A stretch of 64,000 nt of DNA from assembly GCA_965275905.1 (NCBI GenBank), contig CBDHYJ010000014.1:32271-96270 (forward strand). Reading direction: 5' to 3'. This document shows, one piece after another, positions 35,745 through 45,142 of the stretch (the first letter of the stretch is position 1; every line of letters begins with the position of its first letter). The DNA is from CBDAQD01 sp965275905 (lineage in GTDB: Bacteria; Pseudomonadota; Alphaproteobacteria; Rhizobiales; JAJFHC01). The translations under genes and the position numbers were made by a program. A model generated the notes under the pieces. The model was not told the origin of the DNA. It saw only the letters and a list, made by a program, of their open reading frames with translations, and did not search any database.

Positions 35745-37571
35745 TTGACCATACGCAGACTGTCAGAGGGAACCGTCAACCGCATCGCTGCGGGCGAAGT
35801 GGTCGAACGCCCGGCGAGCGTCGTCAAGGAACTGGTCGAGAACGCCATCGACGCCGGCGCGGACCGTATCGAGGTGGTGACTGCCGGCGGCGGGCGCGAG
35901 CTGATCCGGGTGACGGACGATGGATGCGGCATGTCGGCCGACGAGCTCGAACTGGCGATCGAGCGGCATGCGACATCGAAACTGCCCGAAGACGATCTGA
36001 TGGACATCCGCACCCTCGGTTTTCGCGGCGAGGCGTTGCCCTCGATCGGCTCTGTGGCCAGACTTTCGATCGCCTCTCGAACGCCCGGGGCCGACAGCGG
36101 TTTCGAGATCCGCATCGAGGGCGGACGGCGTGAAGACGTCCGGCCCGCCGCATTGTCCGGCGGCACCCGCGTCGAGGTCCATGACCTGTTCTACGCTACG
36201 CCCGCGCGCCTGAAATTCCTCAAATCCGAACGCGCCGAGAACGGCGCGATCACCGACATGGTCCGCCGGATCGCCATGGCCAATCCGTCGATTGCGTTCG
36301 CGCTCTCGACAGGCGAGGGCAGGGGGCTCGAGCTGCCGGTGCGCGGCATGGGGGAGATCGGCTGGCTGGAGCGCATCGCCGACATCATGGGCCGGGAATT
36401 CGCCGACAACGCCATGTCGCTCGAGTCCGGCCGCGACACGGTCACGCTCCGGGGCTTTGCCGGCCTGCCGACGCTCAACCGCGCCAACTCCCGCATGCAG
36501 TTCCTGTTCGTCAACGGACGGCCGGTCAACGACAAACTGCTCCTGGGCGCGTTGCGCGGCGCCTATGCCGATTTCATGGCCCGCAACCGCTATCCCATGG
36601 TTGCCCTTTTCATCGAATGCGATCCGCGCCATGTGGACGTGAACGTGCATCCGGCCAAGGCGGAAGTCCGGTTCAGGGACTCAGGCCTGGTGCGCGGCCT
36701 CATCGTGAGCACCCTGAAAGCGGCCCTGTCGGATGCGGGCCACCGCGCCTCGACCACTGTTGCGGCAGATACGCTCGGTGCCTTCGCTGCCGCGTCGGCT
36801 TCCGCCGCCGCCCAGTCACCAGGCGCGCCGCGGGTCTACCAGGGTGACTATTCCCGCCCGGCCTCGTCGATCCCGCGGGGACAGGGTTTCGCGGAGACAG
36901 CGCAGGCCTATCATGCGCCGCTGCCGGGCATGGACGCGGTCAGCGCAGCGGCCCCCGAAGCCGCCGTGCCGCCGCCGCCGGAATTGCTCGACAATCCTTT
37001 GGGGGCAGCCCGCGCCCAGCTTCACGAGAACTACATTGTCGCCCAGACCGAAGACGGTATGGTCATCGTCGACCAGCACGCCGCCCACGAGCGGCTGGTC
37101 TACGAGCGCATGAAAGCGCAGATCGAAGCCAATGGCGTCGCCCGCCAGGGACTGCTGATCCCCGAAGTCGTCGAGATGGACGAGGCCGAGGCTGCCCGGA
37201 TCGTCGACCGGGCGGACGAACTGGAGTCCTTCGGGCTCGTCGTCGAGGCGTTCGGGCCGGGTGCCGTTGTCGTCCGGGAGGCCCCGGCCCTGCTTGGCGA
37301 CAGCGACATTCAGGGACTGGTACGCGATCTCGCCGACGACCTTGCCGAGCTCGATGAAGCCATGGCGCTCAAGGAGCGGGTCGAACATGTCTGCGCCACC
37401 ATGGCGTGCTACGGCTCCGTGCGCTCCGGGCGCAGGCTGGGTGTCGAGGAAATGAACGCGCTCCTGCGTGACATGGAGGCGACGCCCCACGCCGGCCAGT
37501 GCAACCACGGCCGTCCGACCTATGTCGAGCTCAAGCTCGCCGACATCGAGCGCCTGTTCGGGCGGAGGTGA
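35745..37571 (+). CDS. mutL: DNA mismatch repair protein MutL
   Basis: A TTG start (35745) follows CTGGAGG by seven bases and gives MTIRRLSEGTVNRIAAGEVV, the MutL N-terminus. The GHKL ATPase has NAIDAGADRIEV, DDGCGM and TLGFRGEALPSI. After a Pro/Ala-rich linker (about residues 345-420) comes the C-terminal dimer domain with the endonuclease motif DQHAAHERLVYE. That motif marks the nicking form found in bacteria without MutH. The 608-residue length is normal. Confidence 0.96.
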   Translation: MTIRRLSEGTVNRIAAGEVVERPASVVKELVENAIDAGADRIEVVTAGGGRELIRVTDDGCGMSADELELAIERHATSKLPEDDLMDIRTLGFRGEALPSIGSVARLSIASRTPGADSGFEIRIEGGRREDVRPAALSGGTRVEVHDLFYATPARLKFLKSERAENGAITDMVRRIAMANPSIAFALSTGEGRGLELPVRGMGEIGWLERIADIMGREFADNAMSLESGRDTVTLRGFAGLPTLNRANSRMQFLFVNGRPVNDKLLLGALRGAYADFMARNRYPMVALFIECDPRHVDVNVHPAKAEVRFRDSGLVRGLIVSTLKAALSDAGHRASTTVAADTLGAFAAASASAAAQSPGAPRVYQGDYSRPASSIPRGQGFAETAQAYHAPLPGMDAVSAAAPEAAVPPPPELLDNPLGAARAQLHENYIVAQTEDGMVIVDQHAAHERLVYERMKAQIEANGVARQGLLIPEVVEMDEAEAARIVDRADELESFGLVVEAFGPGAVVVREAPALLGDSDIQGLVRDLADDLAELDEAMALKERVEHVCATMACYGSVRSGRRLGVEEMNALLRDMEATPHAGQCNHGRPTYVELKLADIERLFGRR

Positions 37572-37577
37572 GGAAGC

Positions 37578-38039
37578 ATGCTCCGGTTTGTTGCGTTTCT
37601 GTTGGTGGGTCTCACGATTGCTGCAGTTTCCGGTGGAAGCGCTCACGCCTGCAGCTGTGTCAGCCCGGGGCCGCCGGCGACGTTCGTTCAGCGCGCGGAT
37701 GCGATTTTTGAAGGCGTCGCGGTCAAGCTCGAATTGATCGGCGCTGATGATGCGGCGGACAGCGTTTTCGCCGGGTCATCCATCCTGCTGACGACGCTCA
37801 AGGTCCAGAAGGTCTTCAAGGGCAGACTGCCGACGTGGATCTCGGTCGAATCGCGCCTCACGGCGCCGGAATGCGGCTGGCAGTCCTACCCCATCGGGCA
37901 ACCGCTCATCGTCGTGGTGAACAGGCGCGGCGAAAGCTACTACACCAGTTCCTGCGCCATGGGTCCGTTGTTCAGCCCGGCCGTGAACAATCCTTACATC
38001 GACTTCATCCAGGGCATGATCCCGCGCGACCCCGAATAG
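37578..38039 (+). CDS. Small exported NTR/TIMP-like protein
   Basis: The 153-residue protein has a signal peptide (LRFVAFLLVGLTIAAVSGGSAHA) and begins its mature part with CSCVSPGPP. A strand-rich domain follows (ADAIFEGVAV, LLTTLKVQKVFKG, GQPLIVVVNRRG) with Cys in PECGW and SSCAMG. Mature CxC at the N-terminus, then AD-x-IFxGxV and V-x-KVFKG, is the pattern of bacterial netrin/TIMP-like proteins. Function unknown. It starts 7 bases after mutL, probably read from the same transcript. Confidence 0.75.
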   Translation: MLRFVAFLLVGLTIAAVSGGSAHACSCVSPGPPATFVQRADAIFEGVAVKLELIGADDAADSVFAGSSILLTTLKVQKVFKGRLPTWISVESRLTAPECGWQSYPIGQPLIVVVNRRGESYYTSSCAMGPLFSPAVNNPYIDFIQGMIPRDPE

Positions 38040-38060
38040 GCTGCCGGCAATACTGCGCGC

Positions 38061-38495
38061 TCAATGCCCGCCCTCGGGCGGCGCGTACTGGGCGAAGACC
38101 TCGGCCCCCGTCATGGTCTTGGTCTCGTTGGCGAAGTCGTAGAAGTCCGGCTTTTCATCAATGAAGATCTGGCTCTTGAGGTCCAGCCCCGACTGATCGT
38201 CGAGCATACCCGCGCTGACGATGTAATCATCGGCCTCGACCAGCCGGTAATAGAGATGACTGCCGCAGTTCGCGCAAAATGCGCGCTCAGCCCATTCGGA
38301 TGATTGATAGACGGTCACGTGTTCCTTGCCGTCTATTTCGATGTCCTGGCCCACATCGATCGCCATGTGAGGTCCGCTGGACGTCCGCCGGCACATGCTG
38401 CAGTGGCAAATGCCGACGTCCCTTTGCTCTGCCGGGATCGTGATTTTGACAGCGCCGCACAGGCACCTGCCTGTTGATTTCTTCCGATCGGACAT
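38061..38495 (-). CDS. GFA-family (CENP-V/GFA) zinc protein
   Basis: The 144-residue protein has the GFA zinc ligands CLCG (residues 11-14), CHCSMC (about 30-35) and CANC (about 74-77). The family includes glutathione-dependent formaldehyde-activating enzyme, but most members have unknown substrates. It stands alone, convergent with the preceding exported protein. Confidence 0.9.
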   Translation of the reverse strand: MSDRKKSTGRCLCGAVKITIPAEQRDVGICHCSMCRRTSSGPHMAIDVGQDIEIDGKEHVTVYQSSEWAERAFCANCGSHLYYRLVEADDYIVSAGMLDDQSGLDLKSQIFIDEKPDFYDFANETKTMTGAEVFAQYAPPEGGH

Positions 38496-38642
38496 TGGTC
38501 GCTCCGTCTATGCATTGCGTTTGGAGCATCCTAGCAGGTCGAATGTGATCGCCGTTTGATCCATCTCGTCGCACCAGCCCATCGGTGCGCGGAGGACAAC
38601 GCGAGGGTTGGGTTTGCCGTGCAATCGCTATAGACAGCGGGG

Positions 38643-39506
38643 ATGACAATGACCCCGCGGGATTTTGCAGCGGCGGTCGGGGCGGCGCTGATCTGGGGGG
38701 CGACGTTTCCGGTGTCCGCGATTGCGCTCGAGGCGACACCGCCGATCTATTTCGCGGTGCTGCGGTTTGTCTGCGCGGCCGCCTTCGTTCTGGTGATCCC
38801 GCGCCCGCCTGTGCCCTGGCCGACACTGATCCTGCTCGGCCTCCTGCTCGGTGCGGGTCAGTACGGCTTCCTGTTCGTCTCCATGACGAGGGGGGTGCCG
38901 GCGGGCCTCGCCTCGCTTCTGGTGCACACCCAAGCCTTCTTCACGATTCTGATTGCGATGGCCGTATTTGGAGAGCGTCTGGCGCGCCGCCAGATTGCCG
39001 CCCTTGCGCTCGCGTTTGCCGGCCTCGCCCTGCTTGCGGCCGACCGCGCCCAGGATGGTGCCCTGATCGGGCTCGTCTTCATCATTGCCGCGGCATTGAG
39101 CGGAGCGGCGGGCAACAATCTTCTGAAATCTCTGGGCCCCGTCGACATGCTTGGCGTGGCGGTCTGGATGAGCCTCGCCGTCCCGCTGCCGCTCCTGGCC
39201 CTGTCGCTCCTGTTCGAGGTTGACGGGTCGGTCATGGACCTTCTGGCCACCGGAATGTCGTGGACGGTGGTGGCCGCGGTCATCTATTCGGCGGTGCTCG
39301 CGACGGTGCTGGTCTTTGCCATCTGGGGCCGGCTGCTCGTGACCTATTCGGCGGCGACCGTTGCGCCGTTCTTTCTGCTCGTCCCGGTTTTCGGCATCGG
39401 CCTCTCCGCGCTTGTCCTCGGCGAACGCCTGTCTGTGCTGCAGATCGGCGGCGGTGCTCTCATCTTCACCGGTCTGGCGCTCGCGCTCTGGCCGCGCCGG
39501 CCATAA
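38643..39506 (+). CDS. EamA/DMT-family permease
   Basis: The 287-residue protein has ten hydrophobic segments in two EamA repeats (AAVGAALIWGATFPVSAIAL at the start, YSAATVAPFFLLVPVFG in the second half). The N-terminal FVLVIPRPP and SMTRGVPAGLASLLVHTQAF resemble O-acetylserine/cysteine exporter types, but the substrate cannot be set. It stops 6 bases before the stop of the convergent VOC gene. Confidence 0.92.
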   Translation: MTMTPRDFAAAVGAALIWGATFPVSAIALEATPPIYFAVLRFVCAAAFVLVIPRPPVPWPTLILLGLLLGAGQYGFLFVSMTRGVPAGLASLLVHTQAFFTILIAMAVFGERLARRQIAALALAFAGLALLAADRAQDGALIGLVFIIAAALSGAAGNNLLKSLGPVDMLGVAVWMSLAVPLPLLALSLLFEVDGSVMDLLATGMSWTVVAAVIYSAVLATVLVFAIWGRLLVTYSAATVAPFFLLVPVFGIGLSALVLGERLSVLQIGGGALIFTGLALALWPRRP

Positions 39507-39511
39507 GGAGA

Positions 39512-39964
39512 TCAGTCCGATGCCATGCCCTTGCCGGCAAGCTCCTGAACGGCGGCGTCGGTCTTGGCGAGCCCGTCCAGCCCCATGCCGCGCAGCACGT
39601 GTGATGCCTTCGTGAACTGGATGCCCTGGTATCCGACGATCTCGATCCGGTTGCCCCAGGGATCGTAGAAATCCATGAACCGCCCTGAGACGATCTCCAC
39701 GCCCATGGCGTCGAGTGCGGCGCCGACCGCCTCCTTGTCATCGACCACGAGGCCGAAATGGCGCTCATGATCCTGCGGTTGCTCGTCGACCTTCGACAGC
39801 GCGATGAACTGGTCGCCCAGATCGATGAACGCCATGGTCTCGCTCCTGCTCCGAAGCTCGAACGTCAGGAACCCGCCGTAGAACGCGAGCGCTTCGTCGA
39901 TGTCGCCCACCTCGAGCGCGACGTGGTTGATCCCGACTGCGCGCGCCTTCCTGATCTCTGTCAT
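39512..39964 (-). CDS. VOC-family (glyoxalase/bleomycin-resistance fold) protein
   Basis: The 150-residue protein starts at 39964 (MTEIRKARAV) and has the paired beta-alpha-beta units of VOC proteins: INHVALEVGDIDEALAFY at the N-terminus, and HFGLVVDD with FYDPWGNRIEIVGY in the second unit. His, Glu and His ligands typical of a metal site are present. The reaction is unknown. It lies 26 bases downstream of a DUF1127 gene on the same strand. Confidence 0.88.
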   Translation of the reverse strand: MTEIRKARAVGINHVALEVGDIDEALAFYGGFLTFELRSRSETMAFIDLGDQFIALSKVDEQPQDHERHFGLVVDDKEAVGAALDAMGVEIVSGRFMDFYDPWGNRIEIVGYQGIQFTKASHVLRGMGLDGLAKTDAAVQELAGKGMASD

Positions 39965-39990
39965 GATCGTCTCCTTTTGCGCCCATTGTG

Positions 39991-40230
39991 TCATCGCCAG
40001 AACGGCTTGGCGATCTCTCGTCTTGCCTGCTCGGCCGTGATGCCGATGTCCTGCAGCAGACGGTCCTCCAGCGTGGCCAGATGGCGCCGTTGCCGCCGCC
40101 GCCGGATCCAGCGGGCGACAAGGCCCGGCCATCCCGCCGCCGCCGGTTCGCCACGGTCGCGCTTCGTTGGGGCACCGGTCGGAACGGCATCATCGATGGA
40201 AACGTTCCTTGAGCGCAAGTTCGCGAACAT
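39991..40230 (-). CDS. DUF1127 domain protein
   Basis: The 79-residue basic protein ends with WIRRRRQRRHLATLEDRLLQDIGITAEQARREIAKPFWR, the DUF1127 pattern. The N-terminal half is polar and variable. It is divergent from the LysR gene at 40351 across 120 bases that contain two GCATG-bearing segments (40261 and 40320 regions), a possible LysR target. Role unknown. Confidence 0.88.
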   Translation of the reverse strand: MFANLRSRNVSIDDAVPTGAPTKRDRGEPAAAGWPGLVARWIRRRRQRRHLATLEDRLLQDIGITAEQARREIAKPFWR

Positions 40231-40350
40231 TTCTCAGGCTCCTTCACTTATGGAAATTGCATGTGCGCTGAAAAATGGTGATAAAGTGGATTGTCTGCAA
40301 AGCATCTATTCTCTACCTTGCATGAGAAAAATTAGGGCTATGGAGTGACA

Positions 40351-41280
40351 ATGAGCCGTCGCCTGCCACCGTTAAACGCCCTTAAGGCCTTCGAAGCCGC
40401 CGCCCGGCACGAGAGTTTCACGCGGGCGGCGGAGGAGCTTTTCGTCACCCAGGGTGCGGTTAGCCATCAGGTCAAGGCGCTGGAAGGCGAACTTGGCGTC
40501 AAGCTCTTCAGCCGTGAACCGCAACGCCTGGTCATTACGGGCGCGGGTCGCGACTATCTTGTCGTTATCCGCGATGCGCTGGACCGCATCGCGCTGGGAA
40601 CCGAACAGTTGCTGGAGCGGCAGAGCTCCGGAACCCTGACCGTCAGCACGTCTCCCAACTTCGCCGCCAAATGGCTCGTGCACCGCCTTGGCCGGTTCGC
40701 CGAGAAACATCCCGAGATCGATCTCAGGGTGAGCGCGGCGCTGCACCACGTCGACTTTGCCCAGGAGGACGTGGACGTCGCGGTACGCCACGGAGACGGC
40801 GTCGCCCCTGGTCTTCACGTCACCCGGCTTTGCACCGAGGAACTGTTTCCAGTCTGCAGCCCGGACCTGATGCGCGGCGAACAGCCTTTGCGCAGCCCGG
40901 CGGATCTCTCCGGGCGCACGCTTCTGCATCTCGACACGCGTCAGGACTGGTCGAAATGGCTCGACGCTGCCGGCGTCGAGCAGGTTGACCTGTCGCGCGG
41001 TCCCGTTCTCAATCAGGCGAGCATGGTGATCGACGCCGCCGTTGCCGGCCAGGGCATTGCACTTGCGCGCACCGCGCTCGCGGCACAGGATCTGATTTCC
41101 GGCCGTCTGGTCCGGCCTTTTTCGCTGGCGCTTCCCGTTTCCTATGCGTACTGGATCGTCTGCCCGCAGGCGACGGCGGATCTCCCGAAGGTCACGACAT
41201 TCAGGGACTGGCTCATTGCCGAAGCCGCCGAGGATAAGGTTAGGCTGGCCGAGCGTCTTGCGCCGCCGTCGGGCGGCTGA
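40351..41280 (+). CDS. LysR-family regulator, GcvA-like
   Basis: The ATG at 40351 follows TGGAG by five bases; GTG 40345 is open as well. The 309-residue protein begins with RLPPLNALKAFEAAARHESF and the helix-turn-helix AAEELFVTQGAVSHQVKALE, the wording of the GcvA subgroup. The ligand-binding domain follows (LTVSTSPNFAAKWLVHRLGRF). It probably controls the divergent DUF1127/VOC pair or the GMC oxidoreductase downstream; the effector is unknown. Confidence 0.9.
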   Translation: MSRRLPPLNALKAFEAAARHESFTRAAEELFVTQGAVSHQVKALEGELGVKLFSREPQRLVITGAGRDYLVVIRDALDRIALGTEQLLERQSSGTLTVSTSPNFAAKWLVHRLGRFAEKHPEIDLRVSAALHHVDFAQEDVDVAVRHGDGVAPGLHVTRLCTEELFPVCSPDLMRGEQPLRSPADLSGRTLLHLDTRQDWSKWLDAAGVEQVDLSRGPVLNQASMVIDAAVAGQGIALARTALAAQDLISGRLVRPFSLALPVSYAYWIVCPQATADLPKVTTFRDWLIAEAAEDKVRLAERLAPPSGG

Positions 41281-41352
41281 TTTCGCAGTCCCGGACAGGC
41301 GCGAAGATCGTTATGCTGATCGGAAGGCAGTGTCTTTGAACGGGCAGGGTGC

Positions 41353-42951
41353 ATGACGGATTCATACGACTACATCATCGTTGGCGCAGGCTCGGCCGGA
41401 TGTGTTCTGGCCAACCGGCTGACGGCGAACGGCAGGCACAAGGTGCTCCTGCTGGAAGCGGGCCCGGAAGATCGCAGCCTGTGGATCCACGTCCCGCTCG
41501 GCTATGCCAAGCTGTTCACGAACCCACGCCTCAACTGGATGTACGAGACAGAGCCGGAGCCCGAACTCAACGGTCGCAGGATCTTCCAGCCGCGCGGCAA
41601 GGTGCTCGGCGGATCGAGCTCCATCAACGGCCTCCTCTACGTTCGCGGGCAGGCGGAGGACTTCGACCTCTGGCGCCAGCTCGGTAACGTCGGCTGGTCA
41701 CACGATGACGTGCTGCCGTATTTCCGGCGGTCCGAGGACCAGGAGCGGGGCGCCGACGACTATCACGGCAGCGGCGGGCCGCTCGCCGTTTCGAACCAGC
41801 GTGACACCCATCCGCTCGCCGACGCGTTCATCGATGCGGGCGTTGCCGGAGGCTGGCCGCGCAACGAGGACTTCAACGGCGCGTCGCAGGAAGGCATCGG
41901 CTATTTCCAGACCACCTCGCGCAATGGCCGGCGGTGCAGCACGGCGGTGGGGTATCTCAAGCCTGCGCGATCGCGTCCCAACTTGCACGTCGAGACCGAC
42001 GCGCTCTCGACACGCGTGCTGTTCGACGGTCGGCGCGCGAGCGGCGTCGAGTACGTTCAGAACGGGAGCACCAAAAGCGCGGCGGCTCGCGGTGAGATCA
42101 TCCTGTGCGGCGGAGCGATCAACTCGCCGCAACTCATGGAGTTATCCGGGATCGGCGACGGCGAGCGCCTGCAGGATCATGGAATCCCGGTGCTGCACCA
42201 TGCGCCGATGGTGGGCGAGAACCTGCAGGACCATTTCCAGGTCCGGATGATCCTCGAAGCGACGCAGCCCATCACGATCAACGATCAGTATCACAATATC
42301 TTCCGCCGGCTTGGTATGGGGCTCGACTACATTTTCCGGCGTCGCGGCCCCCTGACGGTCAGCGCCGGCTATGTCGGCGCATTTTTCAAGTCCCGGCCGG
42401 AGGTCGCAACGCCCGATACCGAGGTTCACTTCCTTCAGTTCAGCACGGACAAGATGGGTCAGGCCTTGCACAAATTCCCGGGTTTCACCGCCTCGGTCTG
42501 CCAGTTGCGTCCGGAAAGCCGCGGCGACATTCATATCGTCTCGCCGGACCCCGCCGTGTCCCCGGCAATCAGGGCGAACTACCTGTCTGCGGAGGTCGAC
42601 CGGCGGACAAACGTCGACGCCCTGAAGTGCCTCCGGCAGGTCGTGCACGGCGCCCCGCTGCAGCCTTACCTCGCCCGCGAGATCATGCCTGGACCGGATA
42701 TCGTGAGCGACGAGGACCTGCTGGACTATTGCCGTGAGGTCGGCACGACGATCTATCACCCGACCAGTACGTGCGCCATGGGTACGGATGACCAGGCGGT
42801 CGTGACGCCGGAACTGAAGGTCATCGGCGTCGATCGCCTGAGGGTTGTCGACGGATCGGTGATGCCGCGGCTTGTCTCCGGCAACACCAACGCCGCCATC
42901 GTCATGATCGGCGAGAAGGCGTCAGACATGATCCTTGCGGACGCATCCTAA
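41353..42951 (+). CDS. GMC-family FAD oxidoreductase
   Basis: The 532-residue protein has the FAD-binding GxGxxG at the N-terminus (YIIVGAGSAGCVLANRLT), GMC signature 1 (GKVLGGSSSINGLLYVRG) and signature 2 (GAINSPQLMELSGIG). The C-terminal catalytic His lies in YHPTSTCAMG and SGNTNAAIVMIGEKA. It oxidises an alcohol such as choline; similarity to choline/alcohol dehydrogenases does not settle the substrate. No betaine aldehyde dehydrogenase is adjacent. Confidence 0.93.
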   Translation: MTDSYDYIIVGAGSAGCVLANRLTANGRHKVLLLEAGPEDRSLWIHVPLGYAKLFTNPRLNWMYETEPEPELNGRRIFQPRGKVLGGSSSINGLLYVRGQAEDFDLWRQLGNVGWSHDDVLPYFRRSEDQERGADDYHGSGGPLAVSNQRDTHPLADAFIDAGVAGGWPRNEDFNGASQEGIGYFQTTSRNGRRCSTAVGYLKPARSRPNLHVETDALSTRVLFDGRRASGVEYVQNGSTKSAAARGEIILCGGAINSPQLMELSGIGDGERLQDHGIPVLHHAPMVGENLQDHFQVRMILEATQPITINDQYHNIFRRLGMGLDYIFRRRGPLTVSAGYVGAFFKSRPEVATPDTEVHFLQFSTDKMGQALHKFPGFTASVCQLRPESRGDIHIVSPDPAVSPAIRANYLSAEVDRRTNVDALKCLRQVVHGAPLQPYLAREIMPGPDIVSDEDLLDYCREVGTTIYHPTSTCAMGTDDQAVVTPELKVIGVDRLRVVDGSVMPRLVSGNTNAAIVMIGEKASDMILADAS

Positions 42952-43700
42952 CGGGCGCCAAGCCCGGCATTGGCGATGATGTAGGCGCCGAGAATTAAGA
43001 GCGCGATGAAGAACACGCGCCGGAACAGCTGTTCCGGAAGGCGCTTCCTGATCTTCTGTCCGAACACCATGCCGACGGCCGCGGGCAGCAGCCCCGCCAG
43101 CGACAGGCCGCCAAGCTCGGCGGTCAGCAGATTGTTGCCCTGGAGCGCGACGGCCAGTGCCACGGTCGAGGCCGTGAACAGCATGCCCATGGCCTGGATC
43201 AGCATGTCGCGCGGCAGGCCGATCGCCTGCAGGAACATGACGCCCGGCACGACGAAGGACCCTGTCATGCCCGTGAGGATGCCGTTGGCCGTGCCGATCA
43301 GCGGGCCCGCCCAGACCTCCTGACGTGTCGAAATGGCGAGACGGAAACCGGCAAGGTTGATCGCGCCGTAAGCCACGAGCAACGCGCCCAGCAGCGCCGA
43401 CAGCAGGGCAAGGTCAACGCGCGTCAGCGCCGTTGCCCCGAGCCAGACCGTGAGCGTCGCCATCGCCAGGAACGGCCAGATCCGCCGCACGATCTCAACA
43501 CCGTGACCGCCCACGGAGGCCTGCCAGACATTCGTAACGAAGGAGGGCACAAGCAGCAGGGCCATGGCCGACGGCAGGTCCAGTGCGACAGTCAGCAGGC
43601 CGAGGCTGACCGTCGGCAGACCGAGACCGATCACGCCTTTGACCGTTCCGGCCAGCAGGAACGTGGCAATTATGACGGCAATGATTACGGGGTCCGGCAT
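42948..43700 (-). CDS. TauE/SafE-family membrane permease
   Basis: The 250-residue protein has about eight transmembrane segments and the two family repeats (FLLAGTVKGVIGLGLPTVSLGL and GILTGMTGSFVVPGVMFLQAIGL). Members export sulfite, sulfoacetate or other anions. Its stop overlaps that of the convergent GMC gene by four bases. The substrate is not predictable. Confidence 0.92.
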   Translation of the reverse strand: MPDPVIIAVIIATFLLAGTVKGVIGLGLPTVSLGLLTVALDLPSAMALLLVPSFVTNVWQASVGGHGVEIVRRIWPFLAMATLTVWLGATALTRVDLALLSALLGALLVAYGAINLAGFRLAISTRQEVWAGPLIGTANGILTGMTGSFVVPGVMFLQAIGLPRDMLIQAMGMLFTASTVALAVALQGNNLLTAELGGLSLAGLLPAAVGMVFGQKIRKRLPEQLFRRVFFIALLILGAYIIANAGLGAR

Positions 43701-43731
43701 AAAGCGAGTCTAGCGCGACACAGGCGGAGCG

Positions 43732-44289
43732 TCACTCCATGCGGGCGATAAGTACCTGGGTGTCGCCGTAGCTGCGCCGGTCGATCTCTTCAAATCCTTC
43801 CGGCAGGCCGACTTCCGCGTCTGCCGCCTCTTCAACGACCACGACCGCATCGTCGGCAAGCCAGCCGCCTGTTCTCGCCGAAGCAAGCGCCCGCCCGGCG
43901 AGGCCCTTGCCGTAGGGCGGATCGGCGAACAGCAGGTTGAACCGGCCGAACCGGCCCGACTCGCCCAGTTTCGTGGCGTCGCGGCGGAAGATCTTGGTCA
44001 CGCCCGTAGCCTCCAGCGCCTCGACGTTGCGCCGGATCAGGCCGCGCGATTCCGTGTGATCGTCGACAAAGAGGCAGAAACGTGCGCCGCGCGATATCGC
44101 TTCGAGACCGAGCGCGCCGGAGCCGGCGAACAGGTCGAGCACCCGGACGCCCTCCATGTCGAATGCGTCGATCCCGTGCGCAAGGATGTTGAAGATGGCT
44201 TCGCGCGTCCGGTCGCTGGTCGGGCGCACGCTTTGCGAGGAGGGTGCGGCAAGCCGCGCGCCCTTACGGCTTCCGCCGACGATTCGCAT
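43732..44289 (-). CDS. rsmD: 16S rRNA (guanine966-N2)-methyltransferase
   Basis: The 185-residue protein starts MRIVGGSRKGARLAAP, the RsmD N-terminus, with RPTSDRTREAIFN. The SAM-binding site is VLDLFAGSGALGLEAISRG and the catalytic motif is LLFADPPYGKG. It methylates G966 of 16S rRNA. The start overlaps rluB by 26 bases, so the two RNA-modification genes form an operon. Confidence 0.95.
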   Translation of the reverse strand: MRIVGGSRKGARLAAPSSQSVRPTSDRTREAIFNILAHGIDAFDMEGVRVLDLFAGSGALGLEAISRGARFCLFVDDHTESRGLIRRNVEALEATGVTKIFRRDATKLGESGRFGRFNLLFADPPYGKGLAGRALASARTGGWLADDAVVVVEEAADAEVGLPEGFEEIDRRSYGDTQVLIARME

Positions 44290-45085
44290 TGGGCTTGCGG
44301 CGGGATTTTGGTGCCGCTTTCTTCGATTTCTTCAGATGTCGGCCAAGCTGGTCCCGCAGGGCGCCGCCCCGCACTTCGCTGACGTCGCCGGCCTTGAGGT
44401 CACCGAGCTGGAACGGGCCGTAGGACACCCGGATCAGCCGGTTCACGGTCAGGCCCAGATGATCGAGCACCCGCTTGATCTCGCGGTTCTTGCCCTCGCG
44501 CAGCGCCATCGTGATCCAGGAATTATGTCCCTGCGTGCGTTCGAGCTTGGCCTCGATGCTGCCGTAGCGCACGCCCTCGATCTCGATGCCGTCGTTAAGG
44601 CTGTCGAGCTGCTCCTGCGTGATCGCCCCGTGCGCCCGCACCCGGTAGCGCCTCAGCCAGCCCGTCGCCGGCAGTTCCAGCGTCCGGGCGACTTCACCGT
44701 CATTGGTCAGCAGCAGCAGGCCTTCCGTGTTGATGTCCAGCCGCCCGATCGAGATCACGCGCGGCAGGTCATCGGGCAGTGCGTCGAAGATGGTGCGGCG
44801 GCCCTTTTCGTCGCGGGCGCTGGTCACGAGACCTTGCGGCTTGTGATAGCGCCACATGCGCGTCTCCTCCGCCTTGGGCAGAGGCTTGCCGTCGACCTCG
44901 ATATTGTCCTTGTCCGTCACCGTGGTGGCCGGCGTCGAGAGCACCTTGCCGTTGAGCCGCACGCGTCCGTCGGCGATCCAGCGCTCGGCGTCGCGGCGTG
45001 AGCACAGTCCCGCGCGCGCCATCACCTTGGCGATGCGCTCGCCCTCCGGCCGGGCGCCAGGTTCCGATATGTCAGGCTTGGTCAT
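44264..45085 (-). CDS. rluB: 23S rRNA pseudouridine synthase, RluB-type
   Basis: The 273-residue protein starts at 45085 (MTKPDISEPGARP) and has an S4 RNA-binding domain (RIAKVMARAGLCSRRDAERWI). The RsuA-family catalytic motif is ISIGRLDINTEGLLLLTNDG, with the active Asp in GRLD; GKNREIKRVLDHLGLTVNRLIR follows. A lysine/arginine-rich tail (KKSKKAAPKSRRKPNANRR) extends the C-terminus. It makes pseudouridine in 23S rRNA (RluB or a close homologue). It is divergent from tadA. Confidence 0.92.
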   Translation of the reverse strand: MTKPDISEPGARPEGERIAKVMARAGLCSRRDAERWIADGRVRLNGKVLSTPATTVTDKDNIEVDGKPLPKAEETRMWRYHKPQGLVTSARDEKGRRTIFDALPDDLPRVISIGRLDINTEGLLLLTNDGEVARTLELPATGWLRRYRVRAHGAITQEQLDSLNDGIEIEGVRYGSIEAKLERTQGHNSWITMALREGKNREIKRVLDHLGLTVNRLIRVSYGPFQLGDLKAGDVSEVRGGALRDQLGRHLKKSKKAAPKSRRKPNANRRRKP

Positions 45086-45142
45086 CGCGCTCCTATAGCA
45101 GAGTGCTTGACCGCGCGCATGCGCAATGCACATGGTGCGTCC